A stretch of DNA of 64,000 bases, taken from contig CM043942.1 in the NCBI GenBank assembly GCA_014529385.2, positions 1,282,501 to 1,346,500 of the forward strand, written 5' to 3'. Position 1 is the stretch's first letter. Each line of letters starts with the position of its first letter. The notes under the pieces are model-generated. The model was not told the origin of the DNA and ran no database searches. It was given only the letters and a program-made list of their open reading frames with translations. This document shows, in pieces, positions 21,643 through 33,517 of this stretch. Made by a program: the position numbers and the translations under genes. The stretch comes from Adiantum capillus-veneris. Taxonomy: Eukaryota > Streptophyta > Polypodiopsida > Polypodiales > Pteridaceae.

Positions 21643-23339
21643 AGTTGTACACTTTAGTATGTCTTTGTGGTAGACTCTATATAATTTGTTTTCCATTTTG
21701 ATTTTCTTCAAAGAGAAGCACAAAATGACATTGGGAGCTACTCATTGTGTTTGGGGAGCTTTGAAAATAAGAAAATCAGCACTTTTAGCCAAGGGAAAAA
21801 GGGTATAGAGCCTACTTCTATGGTGTGCTAGTGCAATCCTGCATTGTTCCAACCCTACAATTGTGCATGTGGGTAATTAAATTAGGGTTTATCCTCTGCA
21901 AAAAACTACTTTTAATTGTCTAATGAAGCTCTAAAGATTCCATGAAATGGCTATGACAAAGAATTGAGGCAATTGTTTACTATTTTTATCAAGGCAAAAA
22001 AGCACTGCATCTGTGCAATTGGGAGCGAGGCTACACCAAATCATCACACACACAAGATTTTGAGTTGATCTTGGTTCTTTTTCAAAGTGAATATTTCATG
22101 GATGGAGTTTTTATCATTTTAAGTGTGTCTTTTTCTTTGAATCTACAACTCACTTAATGTTGCCTACGAATTATCAGAGTCAGAGGCCGGGATTTCACTG
22201 ACGTGATCATGATCGTGTGATCACATTAATAATGAAAGTAATTACACATAAAAAGATGTGATCATGTTAATTGTTAACTTATCTTGATGGTGACCTGCAA
22301 AAACCAATAGAGCCGGTAGCCTCGTCGGGCTTTTTCATTTTCTCGGCGGGCCCGTCGGGCCTGAACTATATATAGTAAACCTCTTCTTACTTTGGATTTT
22401 TAAATAGTAAAATCCATGGGGAGTGTATCTGAGCGTCGGGTACAATTATCTCCTTGTGAATTGACCTAAGGTTACAGAGTCACAGGTCCTTTTTTGGGCC
22501 GAGCGTGATTCTTAATATGGTAACTACTTCTAAAAATATTTAAATCCTTCACTGAAAATAAAGATACGAACCATAATTTAGAGAGTCCTGCTCATTGTGT
22601 GACAAAGTCATTGGTCCATAACAAGGCCAAAGTTGGTTTTAGAACATGAACATATTTAAATAACGAGTTGATAGTGGGTTGGATGCCATGTACTAATGTA
22701 CTGAGTATATAAATATCCTGTAATTGTTGCATTTTTCACCATCATAGATTTGAATTGATATACATTGTCATTGCACAATATGAGAGCTATATAATTCTTA
22801 ATTGGGTGAAACTTTATATTGAATTGGATGCATAGGGGGGCTACAATCCTTGATTATGAATGATGTGGATTATGGTTGAAAACATCATCTATAATGAGCA
22901 TTTATTCTAGTTGTAGAAGCTGGGGTGCAATAGCACTTCCAATTTGTAAATACAAAGCCATTTGACCCCTTGAACTCTATTTTGATTTAACCTATATAAG
23001 CCTTAGTATATAAGGTACCTAAGTCATTTTGTAAACAGAACTTAATCACAATCAAAGGTTTAAGCTATCATTGAACTTGTGTGAGAGAGAGTGTGAGTTT
23101 CATCCTGACGTTATTTCCTGCTCGCTCATCACATTGGAGATTCAATTGCACCATCACAATTGGCTTGGAGAGAGATACACAACAATGCCAAGCATTCCTC
23201 ACAAACTAGAGCACGTGTGCTAACACATCTATGAGCTATTTGTGGTTGTAAGTGTATCAAATGATGTATGTTTTTTGCGTGTAAGTAGTCATTATAATTG
23301 TGGCGACACTAGGTAGCTCCCGCAACAAAGGTAGTCATT

Positions 23340-23341
<2 letters not shown>

Positions 23342-23424
<83 letters not shown>
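23342..23424. repeat. (CT)n(CA)n compound microsatellite
   Basis: A run of about 15 CT units passes directly into about 26 CA units with one interruption (CACAAACACA). Confidence 0.97.
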
Positions 23425-23426
<2 letters not shown>

Positions 23427-23696
23427 CAATGATAGCTTGCATGCACAACAAGGAAATGGGCAGTCTATCAAGGAGGTAAATCCATTATCCAAGAGTTTTG
23501 AACTCCCAAGAAGACTCCCTCCTCACCTTCCCCTTTTTAGTTTTGTTCACTTTAGCTTTCCTTTTGTCACCTCTTTGGACCCTCAGTCCCTAACTGAGAT
23601 ATATCTCATGATCCTCCTGTTTATAAGAACTCCTTTGTAATGTTTTGATTTTAGTCCCATGGGTCATATCTAATATCCACAGACAATAATTCAATA

Positions 23697-23698
<2 letters not shown>

Positions 23699-23735
<37 letters not shown>
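23699..23735. repeat. (TG)n microsatellite
   Basis: About 18 uninterrupted TG units. Confidence 0.97.
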
Positions 23736-23736
<1 letters not shown>

Positions 23737-24129
23737 TAGATCAACAAAAAACACCCTATGGGCCTGATTAATGCGCTCTATATATTAAGCTACAATCCAC
23801 GTCTTTAGCATTTCCTTGGCGGGCCCGTAGGAAAAATGCACAATCCCAACAACTTTTTGTGAGTTTCTAGGTCGCTCTGAACGGGCTTGTTTATGATCAT
23901 GTTAATTGTGATTATGTAAATATGTCAACAAGACCTCACACAAATGTTTTGGTAATTACGTAAATATTAAATCCCTGGTCAGAGGCCCAACACTTTCCCT
24001 AGCCGCATTGTGCAGTTCTTGACACATTTTGGGTGAACCTGATGCAAATTAGGCTAGGGTGAGGGTTCAAGAGCTTCTTTGAAGATCTCAAAACAAAGAT
24101 TTAATGCTTTGTAACAACAAGAGAAACAT

Positions 24130-25182
24130 GGGGTGCGGTTTGATCCTATTACAATGTAAACATTCCAAGCCTTTATTGTGTTTATGCAACAACAACAAGC
24201 TGCTAAAAGGATAGAGATTTCCTCGACCAAATCACTTCAGTCAGTGGTCAATAAATTGAATCAATTTAATGGTAAAGAAGAAACAAAGTATATTTGTGGG
24301 TATGTTAAGGAGATGGTGCTGCATCAACTGCCCAAACCAGAGATGGTACAAAGTTTTGAGCTAGCTGTGGTTCCTAAGATCAAAGAGCATGTAAAGGGGA
24401 ACTAGAAATAATCATGAGGGAATTTGGGAAGCATTCAAATTAGCCTTGAAGGAAGAGTATTTCATGGAGGACTCTAAAAGGGTGACAAAGAGAACCTTAA
24501 GTTAAGAGTGGATAGTTCCGCCAAAAGAGGGACTTTCACCTATCAAGATTCTAAGGAAATTCGAAAGGGGCTATGATCAATTGTCAAGCACTAAAAAGGC
24601 TACCCTAAACTCATAAAAGACAGAGATCTTTTTGAAAAATTCAGGCAAAGAGATTCAAGAGAATTTAGAGTTACTACTTGAGGATAAGGATGTTGAACAT
24701 GGCTAAAAGACCGATTGGAATGAGGTTGCAGATGTTGTTTCACTGTTAGCTAGGCGAGAATGATGGAGCAACAAGATGATAGTAAACCCTACTCAAGTCC
24801 CAAGTGTTCTTGAGAGTCCCATAAAAACTGTTGTTATGGTTCCAAAGAGTAACAAATCCATCTTAGATATATTGTCAAGGTAATGCAAGAGCTAAAGTTA
24901 AAGCTTACAAGGCTAGTAAAAATGGGACAATCATCAGGCCAATCTACAGGGTAGAGACCTCAAAGCAGAGAAGGATTTGTGAATATATGCATACGGTGTG
25001 ATAGTATTGACCATGGAAGGAGGGATTGTGAAAGTTTTAAAGATGCTTTGATGAAGGAGCTTGTTTTCTTTAAAGATGGCAAGATTCACTTAAGTGAAAC
25101 AGGTAAGCACTTGGGAACAAATTTTGGAAAATGCGGGATGAGGAAGGTAGTTGAGGAAATAAATACTAACCATGCCATCTAG
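24130..25182 (+). pseudogene. Decayed Ty3/gypsy gag
   Basis: Nucleocapsid-type region. Open segments in several frames give KLNQFNGKEETKYICGYV, then KILRKFERGYDQLS and KTEIFLKNSGKEIQENLELL, and finally a CCHC knuckle CIRCDSIDHGRRDC at about 24982-25025 followed by KDGKIHLSETGKHL and MRKVVEEI. This knuckle-plus-tail layout is known from gypsy-like gag proteins in non-flowering plants (from memory, not searched). Many stops and frame changes. No LTR could be assigned. Confidence 0.72.
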
Positions 25183-26400
25183 ATGGTTGAGTTAGCCTCC
25201 TATGGATTGAAGGTGGAGCCTATTAACAAGAAATAAGTCAATTTTGAAGAAGAAGCATCATTTGATGATATTGTAGACTTGTGGCCATGCGCAATAGAAT
25301 ATGATATGAAGGGTAATATGACTAAAGAGGTTTTGCATGAAGATGGAGATTTCATTTGTCTAGAAACAAGTTGGAATGACCCTGTAGATTCTTTGTCAGT
25401 GCATGCATTACATTGCCAACTTTCAAGCCAATGAGTCCATTGTCAAGGAGAAATGTAGGCATGAGAATGGGGATGAAGATCCTTCAAAAAGGTCCACAAG
25501 AAGTCAAGGAAAAAACAACATAGTGTCTCTTGGTTCAAGTTCTCCACAACAAATGTATATCCTTAAAGTGCCTATGCAGGAAGCCTCTAACGAGATGAAG
25601 AGGGAAGCAACAAAATCCAAAGCAAAGGGTCTGGTCTACAAGCTCCAATCTAATATAGACGCAACGATAGATCTCAAAAAGGTTTTGCAAGAGAGGATTT
25701 TGAGCAATAAGGTGGAATTTACCTTGGGTGAGGTCCTTGGCATAGCAAAGCGGTAGTTCCACAAATAAATAATTCATATTGTAAAGAGAAAGTGATAGTC
25801 TCTTACTAAATCTATCCATGTACAGGGTGCGGAGAGACTTTATATGCATAAGGTGTACAGGTCTATGGCAAGAAAGGTGACAAAATTGTTATTGGATACT
25901 ACAAGTCTATGGGAGAAGTAAAACAAGCTCTCTTCTTGGATGATAAAGATGATGTTGAGACCACTTACAAGAGTTATTACTCGAAGAGTCATTGGGAAAG
26001 AGCAACAATTGAGACCTTGGTAAAAGTAGGAGGCTTAGACGAGCCATACCTTGTGTTGATAGCTCATGGATTAGAAATTAAACTCATGACAAAGAGTCTA
26101 TATTAAAAGGGCAAATGTCCAATTGATATAAATCATGGATGGATGATCCGTGCAACAAACAATTCAGTAGGGGAGTTGTAGAAAGCTTGTACAAATGTAA
26201 GGGTGACTATAGGGGATGTGAAAGATGAACAAAATTATTTTTCCAAGAGATTTCTACATGCCCTCTTATCCTCGGCAAGACATACATCACTGCTACTTGT
26301 ATGGAAACTGAGGTGTTGGATGATGGGTCAGCTTATGCTAGGATAAGGAGTAGGGATGGAAAGTGTGCGGTCCAATTCCTTACTATTTATGTGGACCATT
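25183..26400 (+). pseudogene. Decayed Ty3/gypsy gag-protease linker and aspartic protease
   Basis: The best segment (25403-25756) holds LVYKLQSNIDATIDLKKVLQ and EFTLGEVLGIAKR, a conserved pre-protease stretch. At 25909-26105 the protease core is recognisable as ERATIETLVKVGGLDEPYLV followed by LIAHGLEIKLM, where the catalytic Asp-Ser/Thr-Gly has become Ala-His-Gly. The next motif, KCPIDINHGWMIRATNNS, lies directly after a stop. No RT follows. Confidence 0.68.
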
Positions 26401-26961
26401 AAAGGAACCATGAAAGTCTTAGAGAGAAACCCTTGCCAAACACAAACAAAGAATTCCAACGACTACATTGATATGAGGGGTTTTGGCCACGTACCATTAT
26501 AGAGCGGGATTACAGTGGTACAAGAAGAGAAAAGTTATCGCATGATGTATATGCAAAGAAAATGTTTTCTACAGGTTTTATAGGATTAGCAGACTATAAG
26601 TCTATCACTTTTACAAAGTGTGAGGACTTAAAACGGGGTGAACGACAACATGTAAATAGTGTACAGAAGGATTTCAAGACCAATGGTTTGATAGAAGTTG
26701 ATGAATGCATTGCAAGTGTGTGTGAGGTTTTTGTTTGTAGATACTATGCAAGACTTGGAGTGTTTAGTGGATTGCAATTTGTGTATGGGAAATGAGGTTG
26801 TGAAGGTATGCTTTCTAAAAATATACAAAGTGATTGAGGATTTCAAAAATGCTCCAGACATTGAAGTACGAGTGGAGACTAAAGCTTTTGCAAAGAAAGT
26901 AAATGTTGGACGGATACGCCATGAAGGATGTCTGCATAGCGAGAACTCACCTAACATATAA
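26401..26961 (+). other. Possible continuation of the decayed gypsy element
   Basis: Two overlapping open frames (26562-26795 and 26698-26961) without clear motifs. They could be pol linker remnants. I cannot assign a function. Confidence 0.3.
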
Positions 26962-27593
26962 TGTCAACTGAGGACGGAGATTGACCCGCAGGCGCGTGGA
27001 AGCAAGCAAAGGGTGTCAACCTCTACTCGATCGACTAATGATTGCTTCCTACAGAGATATCAAATCTACATGCCATCGGTTCTGTGAATGTGAGAGTCTC
27101 CTATGATGCTACCGCAAGCCAAAATCCCATTAGACATTCTCGAAACGTTACAAAACTTGAGGGATATCCTATCAACACCAATAGGCCACTCTCCCTAAGG
27201 TCCGTGACCAAAAAAACCTACCCAATACCCTCCGTGCAGAAAACGCATAGGATATCTGGCCGGTTTTTGCAGGTCAAAGTTTCCAAAAACTAAAGTGTCT
27301 AATGTGTAGCTCTACTCGCTCTGATTGCGTGGATATACTGAACTGCAAAAATGGACAACAGTTACTCATCGAAACTCCAAAAGTAGCTCGCGGGTGAATT
27401 TGCCAAAACACAGACGAACGCGCGTGATGTAAGCGTCAACACGTAGCTCTCCTCGTGGGCAACACACTGTTGCTCTCCGTTTGTGATTCCAACCACCGTA
27501 GCTCCTGTAGCACGCACACACACTCTCTCGCAGTCTCCCAACGACACAGAAGATCAGATTATTAGAAGTCTCTTTACAAAGCTTTAGGTTTTG

Positions 27594-27602
27594 CTTTATA
27601 TA
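27594..27602 (-). promoter_or_regulatory. TATA box in the probable LTR
   Basis: The minus strand reads TATATAAAG, about 350 bp inside the LTR start. It is oriented to transcribe towards the LTR end. Confidence 0.5.
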
Positions 27603-27923
27603 CCAAACCTTAGAAAACCTAATGTCCAGCCAAAATGACCTAATTTGTCCCTAGGCTTCTGTAGAGCTTAATTACAACACTGTGAGCTGGCTTTGCTCAT
27701 CCAACAAGCATCTCTGGCCAAAATACAATTGCCGACTTAAAATATGAAGTTCTCGTAAACATTACAAAAGTGGCCATAATGGCTCAAAATAATAATAACG
27801 GGATATTCGATGATGTCCATGAGCTTGTATCTTCACATTATATCATCCATCTTCTTCTTCATCACTTCATCAACATCTTTAGAGAATCTTTGAGGAATCT
27901 TTATGGAATCTTTGTAGAAGCGT

Positions 27924-27947
27924 TGTTGAAAGGTTGACCTTTCAACA
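27924..27947 (-). other. Perfect hairpin at the LTR terminus
   Basis: Stem TGTTGAAAGGT pairs with ACCTTTCAACA across a 2-base loop, ending exactly at the LTR edge beside the purine tract. Confidence 0.8.
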
Positions 27948-27960
27948 CTCTCCCCCTCCG
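27948..27960 (-). other. Polypurine tract of the polymerase-less element
   Basis: The minus strand reads CGGAGGGGGAGAG immediately before TGTTGAAAGG, the classic PPT/LTR junction. Confidence 0.75.
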
Positions 27961-29162
27961 AAGTCTTGTCGTCCCCGACAAGACCCTATGTCTGCAGTGG
28001 CCTTGGCGAGTGCTTCATGTTTTGGTGTTGATTGAAGCTTTTGTTGTTGCAATTGCTTCTACCAGATGCTTTGTCTGTTGTAGAGGTACCTTTTTCTTAT
28101 ACATGTAGTGTAGTTGAAGCCATAGCTCTCCCCCTCCGATTGGTTGTTGTAGCGTGAATAAGTCGAGTGAGGTTTGTTGTTGCAACAAGTCTTTATCTTG
28201 GCAGCTCTATATTGTTTGTTCTTTGGGTGTCATCCTGCATGTGTACCTGTAAACTCGAAGCCTTTTTGAATTTTTTCTAGGCCGCTCCCCTTTGATTTTC
28301 TAGCTTATGAGCATGTAGTTGTTTGGGGATGTCGTTCGTCTGCTTTTCTGTGTTTTTATAAGAGAAATAGTAAAAATAAAATGTGGCGTATATTACAAAA
28401 TGAAGGTCTTGGATACCTGGATAGGACTAAAGGGAAAAACCCAGTGGGAAAAATTGCCTTTAGTCACAATTAAATGTTAGTCTATATGTACTAATGTTTG
28501 ATGTAACAGAGTTTTGTTGAGTTAAAGTACTTATGGCCGTATGGCTACTATTATTGACTGGATATACATTGGATAAGTGTTAGTAGCTTGAAGTCAGAGT
28601 CATTGCTGTTGAGCAAATGCTCATGAAACCTGTTATCGCTTTGTCATCGTCATTGTATTGTGTAAGTGCATGGGTGGAACACAATTCGTGTCAAATGCAA
28701 ATGTCCAATGATGGGACATTGTATATGCTTGCACAGATAGACGCATGGGAAACAATATGTTGTGCGAGAAGAGTTTGAATGGGTGCTTCCAGGAGTGAAT
28801 GTAGCTAGAGAAGCAAAAATATATTTGACTTCAGGAGCTGCCGTTACTCACAAGAAGGGTTTTTGTCGATGAGGTTTTTTCCACTCTCCTCACTGTGTTC
28901 ATGTGCGTGAGTGTTTTCTGGACTACTCTGCCACTCCACCATTTAAAATAGTAGACTTAGACTCTTATGCTCACCTATCCAGCATGAGCGACCCCATTTT
29001 ACAATATGCTCAACTCTTCCAGCTTGAGCTATAATCTAAATATCTAGACTCATAGACCACAAAAAATATTAAGACATGAAGCTTGGGTCTGACGCTTTCT
29101 CATTTAGTGGCTCAGCTGCCCGACTCTTGACTCTTATGCCATGATTTTTATGGCGACTTGAC
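27961..29162 (-). other. Non-coding 3' region of the polymerase-less element
   Basis: No conserved reading frame. It contains GGGAAAAACCC at 28432-28442, also present downstream of RNase H in copia-1 (3005-3015), a weak hint of copia ancestry. Confidence 0.45.
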
Positions 29163-30356
29163 TTACTCTCGGGAGCTTTCAACCAAGAATAGGTTTTGAA
29201 ATTCAAAACTCCCATCCTCGAAGAGAGGATTTGTAAAGGACCATACGGGCAATATTGGTTTCTTTTGCCATACCTGGGTGACCTTGGTTGTCAAAATTTC
29301 TTTTGGTTGTTGTTGGTCCCTTGGTTGAGAATATTGGCTTGCTCCATTCTGCGTAACACTTTGTCCATTATGTCTTGACATTTCTTGAGAGCTAGAGATG
29401 ACTTCAATCTTCTTTGGTATGTGTTGTTCTTTTGGCACCCATTTGTATCTTCATCGTGTGATTAGCGTGTCTTTGCAGATATCCTTTGCCTTGACTATGA
29501 CATTGTCCTTGATTTTGCCTTCCGTGAAATTGCGATTATTTTCAAGCTGAAGTCGTTTGCTTGAAGAATGTTTACCTGGCATCTTTGGTAGACAGATTCT
29601 CCGATTTCCTTGATAGTAACCTTGTGCTTGAAGAATTGTTGGCACTTCCCATGATGTTTTTGATGTCGTATTGAGATGTACAAGAGTGCCATTTTTGGGA
29701 TTATTTATCGATGAAGTCCTATGTTGATATGAAGGCCAGTTGGATTTGAAATTTCCTCCATCCCTTTGGTGAGCCTTGTTGTTTGGTCTCCTTTGGCGAT
29801 ATAAATATGAGCTTTGTTGCTTTTGGGGACGCTTTTTGAAACCTTTATCCACCACATAAGCCGAGAGCTATGGTTTTGGTAACCAAAGTTTCTTTTGGAC
29901 CCCATAATAGCCTTGCTCTGCTAAGCTGTAGTGGGAGGCTATCCATCCCATGTGTTTAACTTTCGTCAATTGGCTAGGACTATTTACCCATATTGGTTAC
30001 TTGACTTTAATTTCTTCAGCTTTAATGTAGACCGTTGAAAACCTTTGGCGGTGGTGATCTCGCAGTGTAGGGTATTTTGGTTGAAAGGTTTTCTTTGGAG
30101 TCTGCCTTTCATGTGGAAGCATGTGGCCAGCTGATATAGAAGCTCTATCTTGAACTTTTTTTGGTTGGATTGAAGACTCTGATTTAAGGGGCTGCTTCTG
30201 TTGGTAGAACATTTGTGGGCTCATTTTGGCTTTGCCTTTGTCGGAAGCCGATAATCTTGGAGCAGTAGTAGGCTGGATTTCTTGAGAGGTAGTCGTGATG
30301 ACCATTGTTGAAAATTTAGGTTCTTCTGCCAATGTTTTTGCCCAGTGCTTGGACAA
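29163..30356 (-). pseudogene. C-terminal part of the unknown long reading frame
   Basis: It continues the 33243-30316 frame after a frame change near 30340, in three open segments: 30356-29997, 29855-29451 and 29438-29163. The product is Gln/Lys/Ser-rich and low in hydrophobic residues: PKKTFQPKYPTLRDHHRQRF, RPQKQQSSYLYRQRRPNNKA, KWVPKEQHIPKKIE. It ends with VWSFTNPLFEDGSFEFQNLF. No catalytic motif is visible. It may be a basic, disordered nucleic-acid-binding tail. Function not recognised. Confidence 0.45.
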
Positions 30357-31539
30357 AATGTGTACTCATTTTGGAGGAATCCACCACTAGGAATTTGTCT
30401 TTGATTACCTCTGATTGTAGTGTAAGGGTAGCTTTTGCAATCCCTAAACTTGTGATGGCTATTCCATGTGATATAGGAACCTGTACATGAATTTCATACA
30501 GTTCTGGCTTATCTATAAGTAACCACAGCCCATAAGACATGACATTAGTCGTGGCAGTTCAATCTATCTCTTCTGTAAAATTGAATTTCAGTTTCTCATG
30601 CACATCCAACGAGAATTTAATCTTCTTGTTGGCTGTCAAGTAACTGATGTCCTCTTTGCTTTTGGTACTTGTCTTGGACTTTTGTGCCTTGGAAGCTTTG
30701 TCATCCTCTTGTATGTTGAACTTCTTTGTCATTTGATTGGTTGTAGCATGTCCCAAGTGCTTACTATCTTCTGATCTATAGCTTTGGGGAAGGTCTATAA
30801 TTTGAGCAGCTTGTTGGTCTTCATTGCTAGTTTCTGACTGTGGCGCCTTGACTCTTGATTTTAGAAGCTCTCTGTCACTATTTACTTTTTCTAGCACTTG
30901 AAGGTAATTCAATGGTGACTTTTCTTCTTGGAAATATTCTGAATCTTGTGTAGCATGATGTTGAGGTTGACTCTCTTCTTCTGATGCAATGGTCACCATG
31001 GCCTTTGGTTCCCATTGTTCCATGGGTTTTTGTAGAGTCTCTTCTCAGAAATATTCATTTATATCCTTCATTACTTATCCTTGGTAGTCAATTTTGGAGT
31101 CGGTCATTTCCCTTCCTTCTGTGCATTCTATGTCTTCAGTTACATCTTCTTTTAGCTTCTCATAATCTTTGATTTGTTCAATCACCAATGAGGAGTCCAC
31201 AATAGAGAATTTATTTGGTAGACTTTCAGCTTCATCCATTGATTCTATTTGCATGTCTTCCACTTGTGACGTGGCACTAAGAACTTTTGTTACCTCTGCC
31301 ACCTCTTCTTGTGTTGGCTCACTATGGTCAGAGTCTTGGCTTCTTTTTCTCTCGACCCTTGAACTGCGAGCTTCATCTTCGTCACCTTGTGGATGCTTTG
31401 ACTTGTCCTCACTGAGGTTCCTTAAATGATCTTGAATCAGCTGATCCAATTGATCTTTTTTGAAAGCCTGATTCTCTATGATAATGTCATTGACACCCTT
31501 GACTTCAAGCAACTATGTCTTGAGCCTATGTTTTGTGCT
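30316..31539 (-). pseudogene. Middle part of the unknown long reading frame
   Basis: The same frame as the 567-codon open segment upstream, separated by stops near 31507 and 31541, then broken at 31075 and 30559. The first half is strongly acidic (SEDKSKHPQGDEDEARSS, EPTQEEVAEVTKV). The last segment has HVQVPISHGIAITSLGIAKA then DKFLVVDSSKM. It loosely recalls the C-terminal half of a retropepsin, but no Asp-Ser/Thr-Gly precedes it. I treat that as a weak resemblance only. Confidence 0.45.
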
Positions 31540-33243
31540 CTACGACAAGATCTGCTTCTTTTTTGGAAATCTTGTTGGGGATTCTTTCTTTCGTTCCCGT
31601 GTTGTCATTGTCTGAACTTTGATTTTGGCTTGTTGCTTCTTCTTTTCCATGTAGAGCTTTGCTGGGCAGTCATTCACTAAATGACCAATGGCACATTGGT
31701 CGCAATATGTTGTTATCTCAACATGTGCACCCTTTGGACGAGGTAGCTCTCCATAATACTGCTGATAAGGGTTTCTTGTGGTATCTAGATACAGATATGA
31801 CCTCTTCTTTGCATGCATGAACCTGTAGATTACAACTGACTGAAGTGTATCCACTAGTTTTGTCTCTTTATCCTTCATCGTCTTGTCCTTGAGAAGCTGA
31901 AAATAGCTTCCATTATTGCTTGCGTACAAAATCAAATCACTATCCATGATTTCTAGCAGTTGCAATGCTAATTCTTCCATCAGTATATGGTCTTTGGCGT
32001 GGGGCTTCTGTATAGCCTTAGGGCTATGTTTCCGAGTTGATTTTGGTGAGTTCTGAACCGAGGGTGAAGATTGAACCGAAACTTTGTTTTCCTTTTCCCT
32101 TGATGATGTTTTTGGACGGGGTCCAAGTATGTGGCTTACAGGTTGCCTAAAATTGCTAAACTCATCCATATTTTTCACATCGGCTATTTCATAGTGCCTA
32201 TCGTATTTGTCGACCACAATGACATCTTGACCTGACCTTTTACATTGTGCATTGTGAATTTTCAGTGGTCTCTCCTCCGGCTCGGTATCTTTCAGTGCTT
32301 CTTGAAATTCCACTTGGACTCCTGAAAAGGGCACTACTTCTTGTAAAACTGGACTTCTTAATCCCACTCTTGAAGAGATAGGGTCTCTTTGTTGAGTTTG
32401 AACTCCCCCCATCTGAGAGGGTTCCATATATGATGTTGGCATTTGTTTAATGCATGATGATATGACTTCTTGTGCTTTGTTAAGTAGCTCTTGAGACCGA
32501 GCTATTTCTTTTTGAAGTTGTGCTATCTTCATAGCTGGTACTTCCGGCGTATTCCCTGTTTGTGAAATTTGGTGTGCTTGTGCTGGTGCAGTGCACGAGA
32601 CTTGTGTCGTCTCTTTCCATGTGGTGTCTTGTGTTGTGCAACCCATTTGTGCAGTGACATCTGTAGTTGTTAACTCTTCTAGCTGCGTAGTTAGAGGTAA
32701 ACCCATGACGAGATGGTATACATTACCACCTTTAGACATGTAGTCTTCTCCTCTTGAGCCAAACGCTTCTGCTCCAAAATAATGATTTTTTTCTACAGGA
32801 ACTTCATGACTTGTGACAGCCCTGTAGTATCGACCGTCTTCGTCTCCATAGAGGGTACCAGTTTTCCGTTTTCCATCTTGTGCTTTGTACAGAAAACAAC
32901 TTGGAGGATATGTGTAGATATCTGTAAGTTGATCTTTGTACAACATTTCTATCTCATTATCGATGTATTTTTCGTGCCTCATGTAAATTGATCCCAGACA
33001 GTCTTCCATGAAATCTGGATGTGGGTGTAGTACATTCTTCGTTGTTTCAACTTCCACATATTGAGATGTCCTAGTTTCCTCTGTATCTTTCTTTGTCTTT
33101 ATGTACAAATTTCGATTGACATCCTCATAGCATGGCAGTCCTTTGTAGTGGCCAATCAGATAGATCCAAATTTGCTCGCTTGTATTTTCTGTGGATGTGC
33201 TTGAAGCTTTGTCTCGACTGGTCTGATTCCTTTGAGACGCCAT
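31540..33243 (-). CDS. Unknown 567-residue protein with a CCHC-like knuckle (N-terminal part of a longer frame)
   Basis: It opens at ATG 33241-33243 (MASQRNQTSRDKAS) and stays open for 567 codons, unusual in this window. The N-terminal 200 residues look folded (IWIYLIGHYKGLPCYEDVNR, YPPSCFLYKAQDGKRKTG, YGDEDGRYYRAV). The middle is Gln/Thr-rich with a possible coiled segment (AQLQKEIARSQELLNKAQEV). Residues about 514-526 form a zinc knuckle-like CDQCAIGHLVNDC, with spacing CX2CX3HX4C, one short of the retroviral CX2CX4HX4C. A Lys-rich tail follows. This suggests RNA/DNA binding, as in gag or LINE ORF1. I do not recognise the family. Confidence 0.6.
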   Translation of the reverse strand: MASQRNQTSRDKASSTSTENTSEQIWIYLIGHYKGLPCYEDVNRNLYIKTKKDTEETRTSQYVEVETTKNVLHPHPDFMEDCLGSIYMRHEKYIDNEIEMLYKDQLTDIYTYPPSCFLYKAQDGKRKTGTLYGDEDGRYYRAVTSHEVPVEKNHYFGAEAFGSRGEDYMSKGGNVYHLVMGLPLTTQLEELTTTDVTAQMGCTTQDTTWKETTQVSCTAPAQAHQISQTGNTPEVPAMKIAQLQKEIARSQELLNKAQEVISSCIKQMPTSYMEPSQMGGVQTQQRDPISSRVGLRSPVLQEVVPFSGVQVEFQEALKDTEPEERPLKIHNAQCKRSGQDVIVVDKYDRHYEIADVKNMDEFSNFRQPVSHILGPRPKTSSREKENKVSVQSSPSVQNSPKSTRKHSPKAIQKPHAKDHILMEELALQLLEIMDSDLILYASNNGSYFQLLKDKTMKDKETKLVDTLQSVVIYRFMHAKKRSYLYLDTTRNPYQQYYGELPRPKGAHVEITTYCDQCAIGHLVNDCPAKLYMEKKKQQAKIKVQTMTTRERKKESPTRFPKKKQILS

Positions 33244-33319
33244 TGCTTTCGTCTTGACTCCCTTGTTGTACCTGTTCAGTGATAGCTCTAATTGCTTGCC
33301 TCAATGCTAGTAAAAATTA

Positions 33320-33517
33320 TTAGCACCCTTGTGTCGGTCTTTTTCTCTTGAGGTCCTTCAGCTTTTGTGGATGCCTTAATCTCTGCGTTTTCTGAACTGG
33401 GCTTTTCTTAAACTTCTTGAACTTCTTAGCTCCCTTGCTTGCCAGGGTTGATGTTGTCTTGTATAGTTGCTTGCTTTTCCTAGAGCTTTTTAGCAGGCCT
33501 CGATCTAGTGGAAGCAT
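33320..33517 (-). CDS. Short Lys/Arg-rich open frame upstream of the unknown protein
   Basis: 65 codons, MLPLDRGLLKSSRKSKQLYK then KGAKKFKKFKKSP. About one third of residues are basic. It lies 74 bp upstream of the 33243 start in a different frame. It could be an upstream ORF, a nuclear-targeting small protein or chance. Confidence 0.25.
   Translation of the reverse strand: MLPLDRGLLKSSRKSKQLYKTTSTLASKGAKKFKKFKKSPVQKTQRLRHPQKLKDLKRKRPTQGC

Larger units (their letters stand above)
21643..24129. other. Intergenic DNA with microsatellites
   Basis: AT-rich. It includes GC-rich islands near 22310-22370 and 23815-23830 with the shared motif GGCGGGCCCGT, whose significance is unknown. No gene seen. 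Confidence 0.45.
26962..27947 (-). repeat. Probable 3' LTR of the polymerase-less element
   Basis: On the minus strand it starts TGTTGAAAGG next to a purine tract. It has a TATATAAAG box at 27594-27602 and contains no coding signal. The other end is placed at TGTCAACTGAGG (26962), which gives TG...CA ends, but no second copy is available to confirm it. Confidence 0.5.

Noticed and set aside
22290-22380. GC-rich island as an organellar insertion or CpG promoter
   Set aside because: Too short, no organellar gene recognised and no coding region follows.
23292-23640. Open frames over the CT/CA microsatellite
   Set aside because: Open only because dinucleotide repeats lack stop codons.
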